Positions 5,187 through 5,673 of a stretch of 5,673 nt of DNA are shown here, piece by piece. Below the pieces are notes generated by a model. The model was not told the DNA's origin, ran no database searches, and saw only the letters and a program-made list of their open reading frames with translations. A program made the translations under genes and the position numbers. The first letter of the stretch is position 1, and each line of letters begins with the position of its first letter. Location of the stretch: assembly GCA_021731425.1 (NCBI GenBank), contig JAKFXJ010000223.1, positions 1-5,673 of the forward strand, given 5' to 3'. This DNA comes from Limnohabitans sp. (GTDB taxonomy: Bacteria; Pseudomonadota; Gammaproteobacteria; Burkholderiales; Burkholderiaceae_C).

Positions 5187-5673
5187 ATGAGCTTGAGACT
5201 TTCCATCCTTGACCAATCGGCCACGGCCTCCGGGCCCGGTCAAGACGCGACCATTCGCCAGACGCTGGCGCTGGCGCAAAAGGCCGAGGCCTGGGGTTAT
5301 GACCGCTTTTGGGTAAGTGAGCACCACAGCCACCCCAGCATCGTGGGCAGCGCCCCCGAAGTCTTGATGGCCGCCATTGCCGCCCGCACCCAGCGCATCC
5401 GCATTGGCAGCGCAGGGGTGATGCTGCCGCACTACGCGCCGCTGAAGGTAGCTGAGCAGTTCCGAGTGCTGGACGCCTTGGCCCCAGGCCGCATCGACCT
5501 TGGCGTGGGCCGCGCCCCCGGCAGCGACGGGCGCACCGCGCAGTTGCTCAACCCCGACCGCAGTGCCTCGGAGCGTTTTCCGCAGCAGGTCATGGAAATG
5601 CAAGCTTGGGTGAGTGGCCACAACTTGCCGCCTGGCCATCCGGGGCACAACGTGTTTGCCTACCCGCAGTCGG
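5187..5673 (+). CDS. LLM-class flavin-dependent oxidoreductase (luciferase-like), 5' part
   Basis: The frame is open to the right edge, giving 162 of an expected 330 or so residues. The N-terminus MSLRLSILDQSA is the first strand of the luciferase-like TIM barrel. WVSEHHSHPSIVGSAPEVL (about 43-61) matches the W-x-x-EHH motif of this class. Then come the strand RIRIGSAGVMLPHYAPLKVAE and the LAPGRIDLGVGRAPGSD segment, both typical of the bacterial luciferase-like group often annotated MsnO8-type. Members use reduced FMN, or in some lineages F420, to oxidise small organic molecules; the substrate is unknown. The gene begins 24 nt after the synthetase stop, in the same frame, so it probably shares its transcript and may rely on translational coupling, since there is no good Shine-Dalgarno sequence before ATG 5187. 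A TTG at 5172 is an in-frame alternative with no better support. Confidence 0.88.
   Translation, partial: MSLRLSILDQSATASGPGQDATIRQTLALAQKAEAWGYDRFWVSEHHSHPSIVGSAPEVLMAAIAARTQRIRIGSAGVMLPHYAPLKVAEQFRVLDALAPGRIDLGVGRAPGSDGRTAQLLNPDRSASERFPQQVMEMQAWVSGHNLPPGHPGHNVFAYPQS

Noticed and set aside
3525..5648. A 707-codon open frame on the minus strand, longer than the gene opposite it
   Set aside because: It lies antisense to the synthetase and oxidoreductase genes, both of which have clear family motifs. Its product is rich in His, Arg, Gly and Ala with no recognisable domain, as expected from the complement of strongly G/C-biased codons.

Overview
The window looks like chromosomal DNA from a betaproteobacterium, most likely Burkholderiales and plausibly Comamonadaceae. 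The coding DNA is GC-rich with strong third-position G/C, all four terminal stop codons are TGA, and the intergenic patches are short and AT-rich. The protein families are typical of that group. This placement is inference from composition and family resemblance; no marker gene is present.

Layout. (1) 1-2010 (+) is the 3' part of a large gene for a fused HyuA-HyuB protein of the hydantoinase/5-oxoprolinase family, cut by the left edge. (2) 2016-2045 is a perfect 14-bp inverted repeat between convergent genes, a likely two-way terminator. (3) 2059-2490 (-) encodes a small exported ComEA-like helix-hairpin-helix protein with a Lys/Ala-rich tail. (4) 2621-3241 (-) encodes an orphan response regulator with its DNA-binding domain in front of the receiver domain. 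(5) 3242-3446 is a divergent regulatory region: AT-rich with an 8-bp tandem repeat on the regulator side, then a GC-rich part with small inverted repeats leading to a promoter-like element. (6) 3447-5162 (+) is a class I acyl-CoA synthetase gene interrupted by an in-frame TAA at codon 34; the rest of the frame is intact and keeps its catalytic motifs. (7) 5187-end (+) is the start of a luciferase-like flavin-dependent oxidoreductase, cut by the right edge.

How the genes fit together. The synthetase and the flavin oxidoreductase are close enough (24 nt) to be one transcription unit, plausibly for activating and oxidising an organic acid. The oxoprolinase-type protein is a separate catabolic or salvage enzyme on another transcript. 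The comEA-like gene and the regulator lie on the same strand, 130 nt apart, and may be transcribed separately.

I see no mobile element, CRISPR array, tRNA, rRNA or defence module. The most notable observation is the premature TAA: the reading frame keeps family-like sequence on both sides of it, and the good ribosome binding site lies upstream of the stop. Next are the reversed domain order of the orphan regulator and the repeats near its promoter. I found no convincing undescribed multi-gene system.
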